NCBI RefSeq assembly: GCF_019049245.1
Contig: NZ_JAGMUK010000074.1
Coordinates: forward strand, 1-64,000
Direction: 5' to 3'
DNA: 64,000 nt
Source: Streptomyces sp. AC555_RSS877
Lineage (GTDB): Bacteria; Actinomycetota; Actinomycetes; Streptomycetales; Streptomycetaceae
The notes below the pieces were generated by a model. It did no database searches, had not been told where the DNA came from, and worked only from the letters and a program-made list of their open reading frames with translations. The position numbers and the translations under genes are program-made. Of the stretch, positions 9,433 to 16,835 are shown piece by piece (the first letter of the stretch is position 1; every line of letters begins with the position of its first letter).

Positions 9433-10716
9433 ATGAAGCAGATCCCCTACTGGCTGGACACAGCCCCCGCCTTCCCCGACCGTTCCGGAAAGGACCTGCC
9501 CGACGAGGCGGACGTGGTGGTGATCGGCGGCGGTCTCACCGGCCTGTCCACCGCCTACCACGCTGCCCGTAAGGGCGCCCGGGTCGTCCTGGTGGAGAAG
9601 GACAAGGTGGGCTCGGGCGCCTCCGGGCGCAACGGCAGCATGTGCACCCAGGGCATCACCATCAGCCCCGCCGAGGCGCGCAAGCGTTTCGGGCAGGAGC
9701 GGGCCCGCGAACTGTACGACTCCTTCCGCGAGGCGGTCGACGTCGTCGAGGAGCTCACCCGCACCGAGAACATCGACTGCGACTTCAACCGCTCCGGGCG
9801 CCTCGGCGCGGTCTGCAAGCCCGGGCACTTCGATGGCCTGCGGGCCAAGCAGCGCGATCTGGCCGACAACTTCGGCCACGAGACGATCGTCCTGAGCAAG
9901 AGCGAACTGCGGGCCGAGCTCGGCACGGACTACTACCACGGTGCCCTGCTCGACCCGCTCAGCGCGGGCCTGCACGTGGGCAAGTTCGTCGGCGGCCTGG
10001 CAGACGCCGCCGAGCGTGCCGGCGCCGAGATCCACGAGCGCAACGCCGCCACCGGCCTCACCCGCCTCCCCGGTGGCGGCTTCCTGGTGGAGACCATGAA
10101 CGGCACCATCCGTGCCAAGCAGGTCATGGCGGCGACGGACGCCTACACCGACAAGTCGATGCCGTGGTTCCGCAAGCGGCTGATCAACGTCGGCAGCTTC
10201 ATCATCGTCACCGAGCCACTGGGGGAGCAGCGCGCCAAGGAGCTCATCCCCAACGGCCGCCTGCTGGTCGCCCACAAGAACGTCGGCCACTACGTCCGCC
10301 TCACCCCCGACAACCGCCTCGCCTTCGGCGGCCGGGCCCGCTTCGCCCCCTCAAATCCGGCTTCCGACATCAAGAGCGGCGACATCCTCAAGCGGGAGAT
10401 GACGGAGATCTTCCCGCAGCTGGCCGGGACGCGGATCGACTACGTCTGGGGCGGCATGGTCGGCTTCTCCTGGGACCGTATCCCGCACGCGGGTGACGTC
10501 AACGGCCTGTACTACTCCATGGGTTACTGCGGCCACGGCGTCCAGATGGCCACGTACATGGGCCGCGCCATCGCCGAGATGATGGACGGCAGGCCGGAGG
10601 CCAACCCGCTGCGCGGCTTCGGCTTCCCGAAGGTGCCCGTCCCCTTCTACAACGGCACCCCCTGGTTCCTGCCGTTCGGCGGCGCCTACTACAAGGCCAA
10701 GGACAAGCTGCTCTGA
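9433..10716 (+). CDS. FAD-dependent oxidoreductase, DAO/PuuB-like
   Basis: This 427-aa flavoprotein has the dinucleotide-binding fold at residues 29-60 (VVVIGGGLTGLSTAY...VEKDKVGSGASGRNG) and the DAO-family C-terminal segment GLYYSMGYCGHGVQMATYMG. Relatives oxidise secondary or primary amines such as gamma-glutamylputrescine or N-methyl amino acids to imines and aldehydes with H2O2 release. It is the last gene of the operon and is followed by a strong hairpin. With the aldehyde dehydrogenase and aminotransferase it fits amine or polyamine breakdown. Confidence 0.92.
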   Translation: MKQIPYWLDTAPAFPDRSGKDLPDEADVVVIGGGLTGLSTAYHAARKGARVVLVEKDKVGSGASGRNGSMCTQGITISPAEARKRFGQERARELYDSFREAVDVVEELTRTENIDCDFNRSGRLGAVCKPGHFDGLRAKQRDLADNFGHETIVLSKSELRAELGTDYYHGALLDPLSAGLHVGKFVGGLADAAERAGAEIHERNAATGLTRLPGGGFLVETMNGTIRAKQVMAATDAYTDKSMPWFRKRLINVGSFIIVTEPLGEQRAKELIPNGRLLVAHKNVGHYVRLTPDNRLAFGGRARFAPSNPASDIKSGDILKREMTEIFPQLAGTRIDYVWGGMVGFSWDRIPHAGDVNGLYYSMGYCGHGVQMATYMGRAIAEMMDGRPEANPLRGFGFPKVPVPFYNGTPWFLPFGGAYYKAKDKLL

Positions 10717-10747
10717 GCCGATGCCGATGCCGATGCCGACGGCGTCG

Positions 10748-10796
10748 AAGCCGCGGGGACTTCCCCAGCAAGGGTCCTGGGACGTCCCCGCGGCTT
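10748..10796 (+). terminator. Rho-independent-type hairpin after the catabolic operon
   Basis: A perfect 13-bp inverted repeat (AAGCCGCGGGGAC, 10748-10760, against 10784-10796) encloses a 23-nt loop that can itself fold. It lies 31 bases after the flavoprotein stop. A short hexamer repeat (GCCGAT repeated, 10719-10740) sits between stop and stem. Confidence 0.7.
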
Positions 10797-10888
10797 TCCG
10801 GTCTCGCGGCGGAATGACCGCCGTCACCCAGGCCGATGGTCTCGCCGTCCAGGCGGTCACGCCCGGGGAAGTGACCTGCATCACACGC

Positions 10889-10915
10889 TGTCACAGCGGT
10901 CGATGAGCCGGTGTC
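10889..10915 (+). promoter_or_regulatory. ECF41-type promoter (TGTCACA-N16-TGTC)
   Basis: TGTCACA lies at 10889-10895 and TGTC at 10912-10915, exactly 16 bases apart and 34 bases upstream of the flavoprotein ATG. The published ECF41 consensus is TGTCACA-N16-CGTC; only the first base of the -10 element differs. The second gene downstream encodes an ECF41 sigma factor, and no similar motif precedes the sigma gene itself, which is the usual arrangement of this group. Confidence 0.75.
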
Positions 10916-10949
10916 TTGTGTCCGAACCCCTTGAAGCGGAGGAGACACC

Positions 10950-12155
10950 ATGGCTGAGAACACCGATGTGGTCGTGATCGGCGGCGGGTACGCCGGCGTC
11001 ATGGCGGCCAACCGACTGACGCAGCGCGAGGACGTGACGGTGACGCTGATCAACCCGCGCCCGACCTTCGTTCATCGGGTCCGCCTGCACCAACTGGTGG
11101 GCGGGTCCCACGGCGCGGTCGTCGACTACCGGGAGGTCCTGGGCGAGCGCGTCCGCCTGGTGGTCGACACCGTGGCACGGATCGACGCGGCCGGGCGCAG
11201 TGTGACGTTGGCGGACGGAGGGACGGTCGGCTACGACTACCTGGTGTACGCGGTGGGCAGTGGCAGCGCCGACCCGGGGGTGCCCGGGGCGGCCGAGTTC
11301 GCCTACCCGATTGCCACCTTCGAGGAGGCGGGGCGGCTGCGGCCGGTCCTCGACGCAGCCCCCGCGACGGCCGCGGTGACAGTCGTTGGAGCCGGTCCGA
11401 CCGGCATCGAGACCGCCGCCGAGCTGGCGGAGGCCGGCCGCGCCGTGACCCTGGTCTGCGGAGGGGTGCTCGGCCCGTACCTGCACCCTCGGGGCCGACG
11501 CTCGGTGGCCGGGCGGCTGGCCAAGCTCGGTGTGACCGTGCTCGACGGCCCCGAGACGAAGGTGACGGCGGTGACCCGCGATGCCGTGCGGCTCGCTGAC
11601 GGCCGCGAGCTGCCGAGCCAGGTGACCATCTGGACCGCCGGATTCGGCGTGCCGGACCTGGCTGTGCGCAGCGGGCTGAGCACCGACGCCCTGGGCCGTC
11701 TGCTCACGGACGAGACCCTGACCAGCACGGACGACGCGCGCATCGTTGCGGCCGGGGACTCGGCGGCGCCGTCAGGCCTGCCGCTGCGGATGAGCTGCCA
11801 GGCAGCGATACCGCTGGGCGCGCGGGCCGCCGACACAGTGCTCAGCCGTATCGCGGGTGAGCAGCCCGCGACCCTCAACCAGACGTTCGCGGGCCAGTGC
11901 GTCAGCCTGGGCCGACGCGCCGGCATCTTCCAGTTCGCCCACCGGTACGACGTCGCGGTGTGGTTCCACATCGACGGCCGCCTGGGGGCCAGGATCAAGG
12001 AGTTCGTGTGCAAGGGCATCACCACGCACCTGGCCGACGAGGCAGGCAAGCCGGGTTCGTACAGGCTGCACCTCGTGTCAGGAGGTGCCAAGCGCCGGCA
12101 GTTGCTGCAGGCCGAGCGCGGCGAGGTGCCGGCCACCGCTGAACGGGCAGCCTAG
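10950..12155 (+). CDS. NAD(P)/FAD-dependent oxidoreductase (NDH-2-like)
   Basis: This 401-aa flavoprotein carries two Rossmann motifs: GGGYAG at residues 11-16 for FAD, and VVGAGPTGIETA near residue 150 for NAD(P)H. A C-terminal AAGDSA-type FAD contact lies near residue 270. The architecture is that of the pyridine nucleotide-disulfide oxidoreductase/type II NADH dehydrogenase group. GAAGCGGAGGAGA gives a strong ribosome site. It is preceded by an ECF41-type promoter and followed by the ECF41 gene, so it is the predicted target of that sigma factor. Confidence 0.92.
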   Translation: MAENTDVVVIGGGYAGVMAANRLTQREDVTVTLINPRPTFVHRVRLHQLVGGSHGAVVDYREVLGERVRLVVDTVARIDAAGRSVTLADGGTVGYDYLVYAVGSGSADPGVPGAAEFAYPIATFEEAGRLRPVLDAAPATAAVTVVGAGPTGIETAAELAEAGRAVTLVCGGVLGPYLHPRGRRSVAGRLAKLGVTVLDGPETKVTAVTRDAVRLADGRELPSQVTIWTAGFGVPDLAVRSGLSTDALGRLLTDETLTSTDDARIVAAGDSAAPSGLPLRMSCQAAIPLGARAADTVLSRIAGEQPATLNQTFAGQCVSLGRRAGIFQFAHRYDVAVWFHIDGRLGARIKEFVCKGITTHLADEAGKPGSYRLHLVSGGAKRRQLLQAERGEVPATAERAA

Positions 12156-12300
12156 GCAAGCACTCGTGGTGTCCCACTCTCGATCGCAACGGACAGGTGG
12201 GGCAAGATCGAACGGCTGCCAACGGAAAGGACCTTGTTGTGGATGCACGCTTAAAGGCCTTGGGCACCCTGGGCCGGCCGCGAAGGAGAGGGGGCGAGAG

Positions 12301-13197
12301 ATGAGCGACAACGCCGCCGACCCGGCGACCGAGACGTTCGTCGCCCACCGCAACCTGCTCTTCACCGTCGCGTACGAAATGCTCGGCTCGGTCGCCGACG
12401 CCGAAGACGTCCTCCAGGAAACCTGGCTGCGATGGGTCAAGGTCGACCTGGAGCAGGTGCGCGACCACCGCGCCTACCTGGTCCGGATCACGACCCGGCA
12501 GGCCCTCAACCGGTTGCGCACCATGACGCGCCGCAAGGAGGCGTACGTCGGGCCCTGGCTGCCCGAGCCGCTGCTCACCGCGCCGGACGTGGCCGAGGAC
12601 GTGGAGCTCGCCGAGAGTGTGTCGATGGCGATGATGCTCGTCCTGGAGACGCTGTCACCGACGGAGCGCGCCGTGTTCGTGCTGCGCGAGGCCTTCGATG
12701 TCGGCTACGAGGAGATCGCGGCCGCCGTCGACAAGAGCCCCTCGGCCGTCCGCCAGATCGCCCACCGCGCCCGCCGGCACGTCGACGCCCGCCGCCCTCG
12801 CAAGGTGGTCTCCCCGGGAGAGACCCGGGCGGCCTTGGAGTCGTTCCAGCGCGCGCTCGAAACCGGGGACCTTCAGGGGCTCCTCGACGTGCTCGCCCCC
12901 GAGGTCGTCTACATGGGCGACGGCGGCGGCGTCAAGCACGCTGCGCTGCGGCCGATCATCGGCGCCGACAAGGTGGCCCGCCTCATCGTCGGCGGAACCG
13001 GCAAGCCCGGAATCTCGCTCACCCTCGACCCCACCGTGGTCAACGGCAACCCCGCACTCCTCGTACACCTGAACGGCGAGATCGACGGCATCATCGCGAT
13101 CCGGGTCGAGGACGCTCGCATCACGGGCCTCTACTTCGTCCGCAACCCGGAGAAGCTGTCCCGCGTCGACTCCGAGACTCCGCTCACCCTGCGATGA
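12301..13197 (+). CDS. ECF41-family RNA polymerase sigma factor (SigJ-like)
   Basis: This 298-aa protein has sigma-2 (residues ~10-70, with VADAEDVLQETWLRW), sigma-4 (~110-165, with YEEIAAAVDKSPSAVRQIAHRAR) and a C-terminal SnoaL-like domain (~175-298). The linker motif WLPEPL and the C-terminal motif MGDGGG are signatures of ECF41, whose fused NTF2-like domain controls activity in place of an anti-sigma factor. GGAGAGGGGGCGAG precedes ATG 12301. The adjacent flavoprotein with an ECF41 promoter is its likely target. Confidence 0.94.
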   Translation: MSDNAADPATETFVAHRNLLFTVAYEMLGSVADAEDVLQETWLRWVKVDLEQVRDHRAYLVRITTRQALNRLRTMTRRKEAYVGPWLPEPLLTAPDVAEDVELAESVSMAMMLVLETLSPTERAVFVLREAFDVGYEEIAAAVDKSPSAVRQIAHRARRHVDARRPRKVVSPGETRAALESFQRALETGDLQGLLDVLAPEVVYMGDGGGVKHAALRPIIGADKVARLIVGGTGKPGISLTLDPTVVNGNPALLVHLNGEIDGIIAIRVEDARITGLYFVRNPEKLSRVDSETPLTLR

Positions 13198-13331
13198 AGC
13201 GAATGAGAGTCCTTCGAGACGACGTCGTTATGGATTTCATGCTGCACCCGACCTGATCGGGCACAGGATGTCGGGTCCGTCAGGATGGGTGCTGCCTAGC
13301 GTGGTGATCGTAAAGAGGAAGGAGACCGGGC

Positions 13332-14198
13332 GTGCTGGAGCGGCTCAACCAGACCATGGAGCACATCGATCGCCACCTCGACCAGCCCATCGACGTGGCC
13401 GACTTGGCCCGCATGGCGGCCACCTCGGAGTACCACCTGCGCCGGATGTTCTCCGCGCTCGCGGGGATGCCGCTGTCGGAGTACATCCGGCGCCGTCGGC
13501 TCACCGTCGCGGGTGCCGAAGTACTTGCCCGGCGCGAGTCGTTGTTGGAGATCGCGGTGCGCTACGGCTACGGCTCGGGCGAGACCTTCGCCCGGGCGTT
13601 TCGCGCCATGCACGGTGTCGGGCCGGGCGAGGCCCGGCGCAGCGGCACCGCGCTCGTCTCCCAGCCCCGGTTGGCCTTCCGTCTCACCGTCGAGGGGAGC
13701 AGTAGCATGCGCTATCGCGTAGTGGACAAGCCGGCCTTCACCGTCGTCGGCCTCAAGGCCAGGGTGCCACTGGTGCACGCGGGGCCGAACCAGGCGATCA
13801 TCGACTTCGTTCGCGGGATCGAACCGCAGGCCTCGGAGCGCCTGGAGAAGCTGTCGGACCAGGAGCCGCAGGGCATCGTATCGGTCTGCGACGACCTGGA
13901 CCCCAGCCGTGCCGAAGGGACCGAACTCGACTACTACCACGGGGTGATCACGTCGGCATCCGCTCCGGAAGGCACGACCGTCCTGCCTGTCCCGGCCGGG
14001 ATCTGGGCGGTCTTCACCACCTCCGGGCCGGCGCCGCAGGCCATCCAGGAGCTGTGGCGGGACGTGTTCACGCAATGGTTCCCGTCCAACCCGTACCGCA
14101 GCCGTCCAGGCCCCGAGATCCTGCGCACCCGCCTGTCACCGGACAAGACCGAAGCCGACGCCGAGCTGTGGCTTCCCGTGGAGCGAGAACGGGGCTGA
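13332..14198 (+). CDS. AraC-family regulator with GyrI-like effector domain
   Basis: This 288-aa protein has the two-helix-turn-helix AraC domain at residues ~5-105 (VADLARMAATSEYHLRRMFSA...). From about residue 130 it has a GyrI/BmrR-like small-molecule-binding domain (YRVVDKPAFTVVGLKAR... ending ELWLPVE). The same architecture as Rob/SoxS-GyrI proteins suggests ligand-controlled activation of efflux or detoxification genes. GTG start 13332 follows AAGGAGACCGG. It ends in a strong hairpin facing the convergent DUF1348 gene. Confidence 0.92.
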   Translation: MLERLNQTMEHIDRHLDQPIDVADLARMAATSEYHLRRMFSALAGMPLSEYIRRRRLTVAGAEVLARRESLLEIAVRYGYGSGETFARAFRAMHGVGPGEARRSGTALVSQPRLAFRLTVEGSSSMRYRVVDKPAFTVVGLKARVPLVHAGPNQAIIDFVRGIEPQASERLEKLSDQEPQGIVSVCDDLDPSRAEGTELDYYHGVITSASAPEGTTVLPVPAGIWAVFTTSGPAPQAIQELWRDVFTQWFPSNPYRSRPGPEILRTRLSPDKTEADAELWLPVERERG

Positions 14199-14237
14199 GG
14201 AAGGCGCCAAGCTGAACGGCGCCGAACGAACCCTTTA

Positions 14238-14274
14238 GGTGCTTCAGTTGGCCGGACAGGCCAACTGAAGCACC
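14238..14274 (+). terminator. Bidirectional hairpin terminator
   Basis: A perfect 16-bp inverted repeat (GGTGCTTCAGTTGGCC, 14238-14253, with 14259-14274) has a 5-base loop. It lies between the AraC-GyrI gene and the convergent DUF1348 gene and can serve both. Confidence 0.85.
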
Positions 14275-14361
14275 CAGCCACACGCGTGTGACCGCTCAGG
14301 CTTGTGGGCGGTGCTTCACCGGAGTTGGCGAGCTCTCGCTCAACGCCAAGTGGGCGGATCT

Positions 14362-14829
14362 TCAGAGGCCGAGTTCGCTCAGGCTCGGGTGGTCGTCGGG
14401 GCGGCGTCCTTGGGGCCAGTGGAACTTCCGCTCCGACTCCCGGATCGGTAAATCGTTGATGCTGGCGTGTCTGGTTCGCATGAGGCCGTCCTCGTCGAAC
14501 TCCCAGTTCTCGTTTCCGTACGAGCGGAACCAGTTGCCGGCGTCGTCACGCCACTCGTAGGCGAACCGAACCGCAATCCGGTTGTCGGTGAAGGCCCACA
14601 GTTCCTTGACCAGCCGGTAGTCGAGTTCCCTGGCCCACTTCCGTCGCAGGAGGGCCACGATTTCGTCGCGCCCGGTGGCGAACTCGGCCCGGTTCCGCCA
14701 GCGTGAATCCTGCGTATAGGCCAGAGCCACCCGTTCGGGGTCCCTGGTGTTCCAGCCGTCCTCCGCCAGCCGGACCTTCTCTATGGCCGTCTCACGGGTG
14801 AACGGGGGAAGGGGTGGGCGACGAGTCAT
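14362..14829 (-). CDS. DUF1348 / nuclear transport factor 2-like protein
   Basis: This 155-aa cytosolic protein matches the DUF1348 group of the SnoaL/NTF2 superfamily: N-terminal FTRETAIEKVRLAEDGWNTRDPERVALAYT, then SRWRNRAEF, FAYEWRDD and a C-terminal NDLPI...RKFHWPQG. No enzymatic role is established for the family. The start at 14829 follows AAGAGGAACTG; the frame stays open upstream, but that part reads as unrelated sequence. A relic of an alpha/beta-hydrolase gene lies just upstream on the same strand. Confidence 0.9.
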   Translation of the reverse strand: MTRRPPLPPFTRETAIEKVRLAEDGWNTRDPERVALAYTQDSRWRNRAEFATGRDEIVALLRRKWARELDYRLVKELWAFTDNRIAVRFAYEWRDDAGNWFRSYGNENWEFDEDGLMRTRHASINDLPIRESERKFHWPQGRRPDDHPSLSELGL

Positions 14830-14894
14830 CAGTTCCTCTTCTCGTGCTTGCTGAGGGCGTAGGGGAAGGGGATCGGGCTGGTGATCCGGTCCTG

Positions 14895-14999
14895 TCACAG
14901 GCCCTTTGCGAGGGTGTCGAAGTACGCGGCGATGTCTTTGGGGCGGGACCACATCGGGCCATGGCCGGTGTCCCACTCCGCTGTGACCTGCGCTGCAGA
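14895..14999 (-). pseudogene. Alpha/beta-hydrolase relic (C-terminal end only)
   Basis: The minus strand reads AEWDTGHGPMWSRPKDIAAY...DTLAKGL and then stops at 14895. This is the ending of an alpha/beta-hydrolase, with the catalytic histidine in GHGPMW. No start or upstream hydrolase body follows; the sequence beyond ~15000 no longer resembles a coding region on this strand. It is a 5'-truncated relic left where the DUF1348 gene meets the transporter leader. Confidence 0.6.
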
Positions 15000-15047
15000 T
15001 CAGCCCCACTACTTCCCCCTGTGCCGGATCGAACCGCACCCTCTCAT

Positions 15048-15273
15048 GACCCGCCCCTGGGGCGCCTGCCGGTTCTCGGAGGGGCGCACCGATCCGGCGG
15101 AGCGGGTCCCCTTTTTCTGTAAATATGGCCTTTTCAGGTGTGAGTCTAGACAGCGGGGGTACAAAGGGCCGAAGCTGTGGCGTATGGATCGGTTCCGAAA
15201 CCTGATATTTGACGACCTGCCGGACGGCAGGCTCACGCCCCTTTCGTATGAACCCAGCGTGGCCGCCCGGTGA
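15048..15273 (+). promoter_or_regulatory. Structured leader of the RibM/PnuC gene with an overlapping 29-codon ORF
   Basis: A 7-bp stem (GACCCGC 15048-15054 with GCGGGTC 15102-15108) encloses smaller hairpins and is followed by CCCCTTTTT. A second hairpin (CCTGCC-GGAC-GGCAGG, 15216-15231) lies inside a short ORF (15184-15273, MDRFRNLIFDDL...) whose TGA overlaps the transporter GTG as GTGA. The transporter has no good Shine-Dalgarno of its own, so coupled translation is plausible. The FMN riboswitch core GGTGAAATTCC is absent. Function is inferred. Confidence 0.4.
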
Positions 15274-15950
15274 ACTGGCTGAACTCCGAGGCGTTCGTCC
15301 TGTTCGACCAGCACATCCTGTGGTCGGACATGGTCGGCAACATCCTCGGCCTGGTCGCCCTCGCCCTCGGCTGGCGCCGCTCCATCTGGAGCTGGCCCGT
15401 CCAGTTCCTGTCCGGCCTCGTCCTGTTCGGGGCCTTCTTCGGCCACCTGACCGGCAGCGCCGGCAAGCAGGCCGTCGTCATGACCGTGGCCCTGTACGGC
15501 TGGTGGCGGTGGAACCGCGACAAGGACCGGTCCGAGGACGGCCAGATCACCCCGCGGTTCGCCACCTGGCGCGAGCGCGGGGCGATGATCGGCGCCGCCG
15601 CCGTCGGCACGGTCGCGGTGGCCCTCCTCTTCAAGGCCTACCCGACCCTGTCCTGGGACCCCTGGCCGGACGCGTACATCTTCGTCGGCACCGTCGTCGC
15701 CATGTACGCCCAGGCCCGCGGCATGGTCGAGTTCTGGTTCGCCTGGCTGCTGGTCGACCTGGTCGGCGTCCCGCTGAACTTCGCCAACGGCTACGCCTTC
15801 TCCGGCTTCGTCTACGTCATCTACGGCGCGCTCGTCCTGTGGGGCATGCGCGACTGGTGGCTGCGCTCCCGCAAGGGACCGCAGGACCCCGGTGCGGCTC
15901 GGGCAGTCGAGCCGCCCGGCAGGCACATGTCCGAGGGGGCGCCAAAGTAA
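15270..15950 (+). CDS. RibM/PnuC-family vitamin transporter
   Basis: This 226-aa membrane protein has about seven hydrophobic segments and the PnuC-family signatures FLSGLVLFGAFFGH, ALYGWWRW and YAQARGMVEFWFAWLLVDLVGVPLN. It closely resembles, from memory, Streptomyces RibM-type riboflavin transporters rather than nicotinamide riboside PnuC. Here it stands outside a rib operon. A substrate of riboflavin is likely, but nicotinamide riboside cannot be excluded. Start GTG 15270 overlaps the stop of the upstream leader ORF. Confidence 0.85.
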   Translation: MNWLNSEAFVLFDQHILWSDMVGNILGLVALALGWRRSIWSWPVQFLSGLVLFGAFFGHLTGSAGKQAVVMTVALYGWWRWNRDKDRSEDGQITPRFATWRERGAMIGAAAVGTVAVALLFKAYPTLSWDPWPDAYIFVGTVVAMYAQARGMVEFWFAWLLVDLVGVPLNFANGYAFSGFVYVIYGALVLWGMRDWWLRSRKGPQDPGAARAVEPPGRHMSEGAPK

Positions 15951-16047
15951 AGGGGCGGCCGGCCCGGCCACTCGACCAGCCACTCGACCTGGCCGGCGCG
16001 CAGCCGTGTCTGCCACGACGGGGCGAGGGATGGGATGCCCCGGTGCC

Positions 16048-16596
16048 CTATGAGACGTGCGGCTGGACCGGGGTGGCCACGGTCGGCGCGTCGGCCGGGC
16101 TGACGCCCCACTGCACCGCCTGGCGCGGCCCGAAGCGCGCGCCGACCGCCTGCTGATCGACCGGCACCGCGGCCTCGGGGACACTGCCCCGCATACGCAG
16201 CGCGCCCGCCTGTAGCGGTTGGAAGTCCGTGTTGATCTCGTCGACCAGGGCCGCCGACATCATGTCCGCACGGACGCAGAACGTGTAGTCCTTGCGGTCC
16301 CGGCTGATCCGGACGCCGAAGGTACGGAGAGGCAACCGGTCAGGATCCACCCGCTCGTACTGGACACGGAACTCTGGCGGGTCGGCCGCCAGCTCGGGGC
16401 GCAGCACGTACAGGTTCGAGTGCGCCAGGTGCCGGAAGAACTCGTCCAGCTCCGCCAGCAGCGTGGGAGAGACATGCCCCGCGAGGATGAGGTGATCGCT
16501 GCGGATGCCACTCGGCACGGGAGTCCAGAGGGCTTGCACGAGGTGCGAGTCCGGGAGCGCGTCAGCTATCTGCCAGAAGGTTCTGAACCGGGGCAT
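16048..16596 (-). CDS. Hypothetical protein
   Basis: This 182-aa soluble protein of unrecognised family is rich in charged residues and has no signal peptide or membrane segment. The core (MPRFRTFWQIADALPDSHLV to about residue 130) looks well folded; the last ~35 residues are Ala/Pro/Val-rich. I chose ATG 16596 over an upstream in-frame start at 16737 because the extension is low-complexity. It is transcribed towards the RibM gene and shares an intergenic region with the divergent esterase. Confidence 0.6.
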   Translation of the reverse strand: MPRFRTFWQIADALPDSHLVQALWTPVPSGIRSDHLILAGHVSPTLLAELDEFFRHLAHSNLYVLRPELAADPPEFRVQYERVDPDRLPLRTFGVRISRDRKDYTFCVRADMMSAALVDEINTDFQPLQAGALRMRGSVPEAAVPVDQQAVGARFGPRQAVQWGVSPADAPTVATPVQPHVS

Positions 16597-16835
16597 GTGC
16601 CCAAGAGTGCTCCGCTTCAGCCCGATGTGTCTAGTGTTGCCGTCCCCGCTGCGCGAGTACGAACAGCGTGACGCCGCTTGAACGACGCTCTCGGCACCCC
16701 GATCCCCCGCAGGTTCGCCGCCCCCTCGTGGACTCACCTGTCACAGGACCCTGCGCCACTCTTGCGCGACGCAGGGCGGGCACCCATTATCAGGAATCCT
16801 GTTATTTCAAAGTTGTAGTGACGAACGGACCAGGC

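Noticed and set aside
7672..10290. Long minus-strand open frame opposite the aldo/keto reductase, HAD and flavoprotein genes
   Set aside because: No family motif; composition is that of a reverse-complement shadow of real genes.
10719..10740. GCCGAT hexamer repeats before the terminator
   Set aside because: Four short units only; probably slippage, with no regulatory context.
14891..14901. CCTGTCACAGG palindrome, considered as an operator
   Set aside because: It lies inside the alpha/beta-hydrolase relic's stop region and serves no promoter visible here.
15000..15273. FMN or TPP riboswitch before the RibM-like gene
   Set aside because: Neither the FMN core GGTGAAATTCC nor the TPP CTGAGA element is present.
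16739..16745. TGTCACA before the HSL-type esterase, tested as a second ECF41 promoter
   Set aside because: The sequence 16 bases downstream is TTGC, not CGTC or TGTC.
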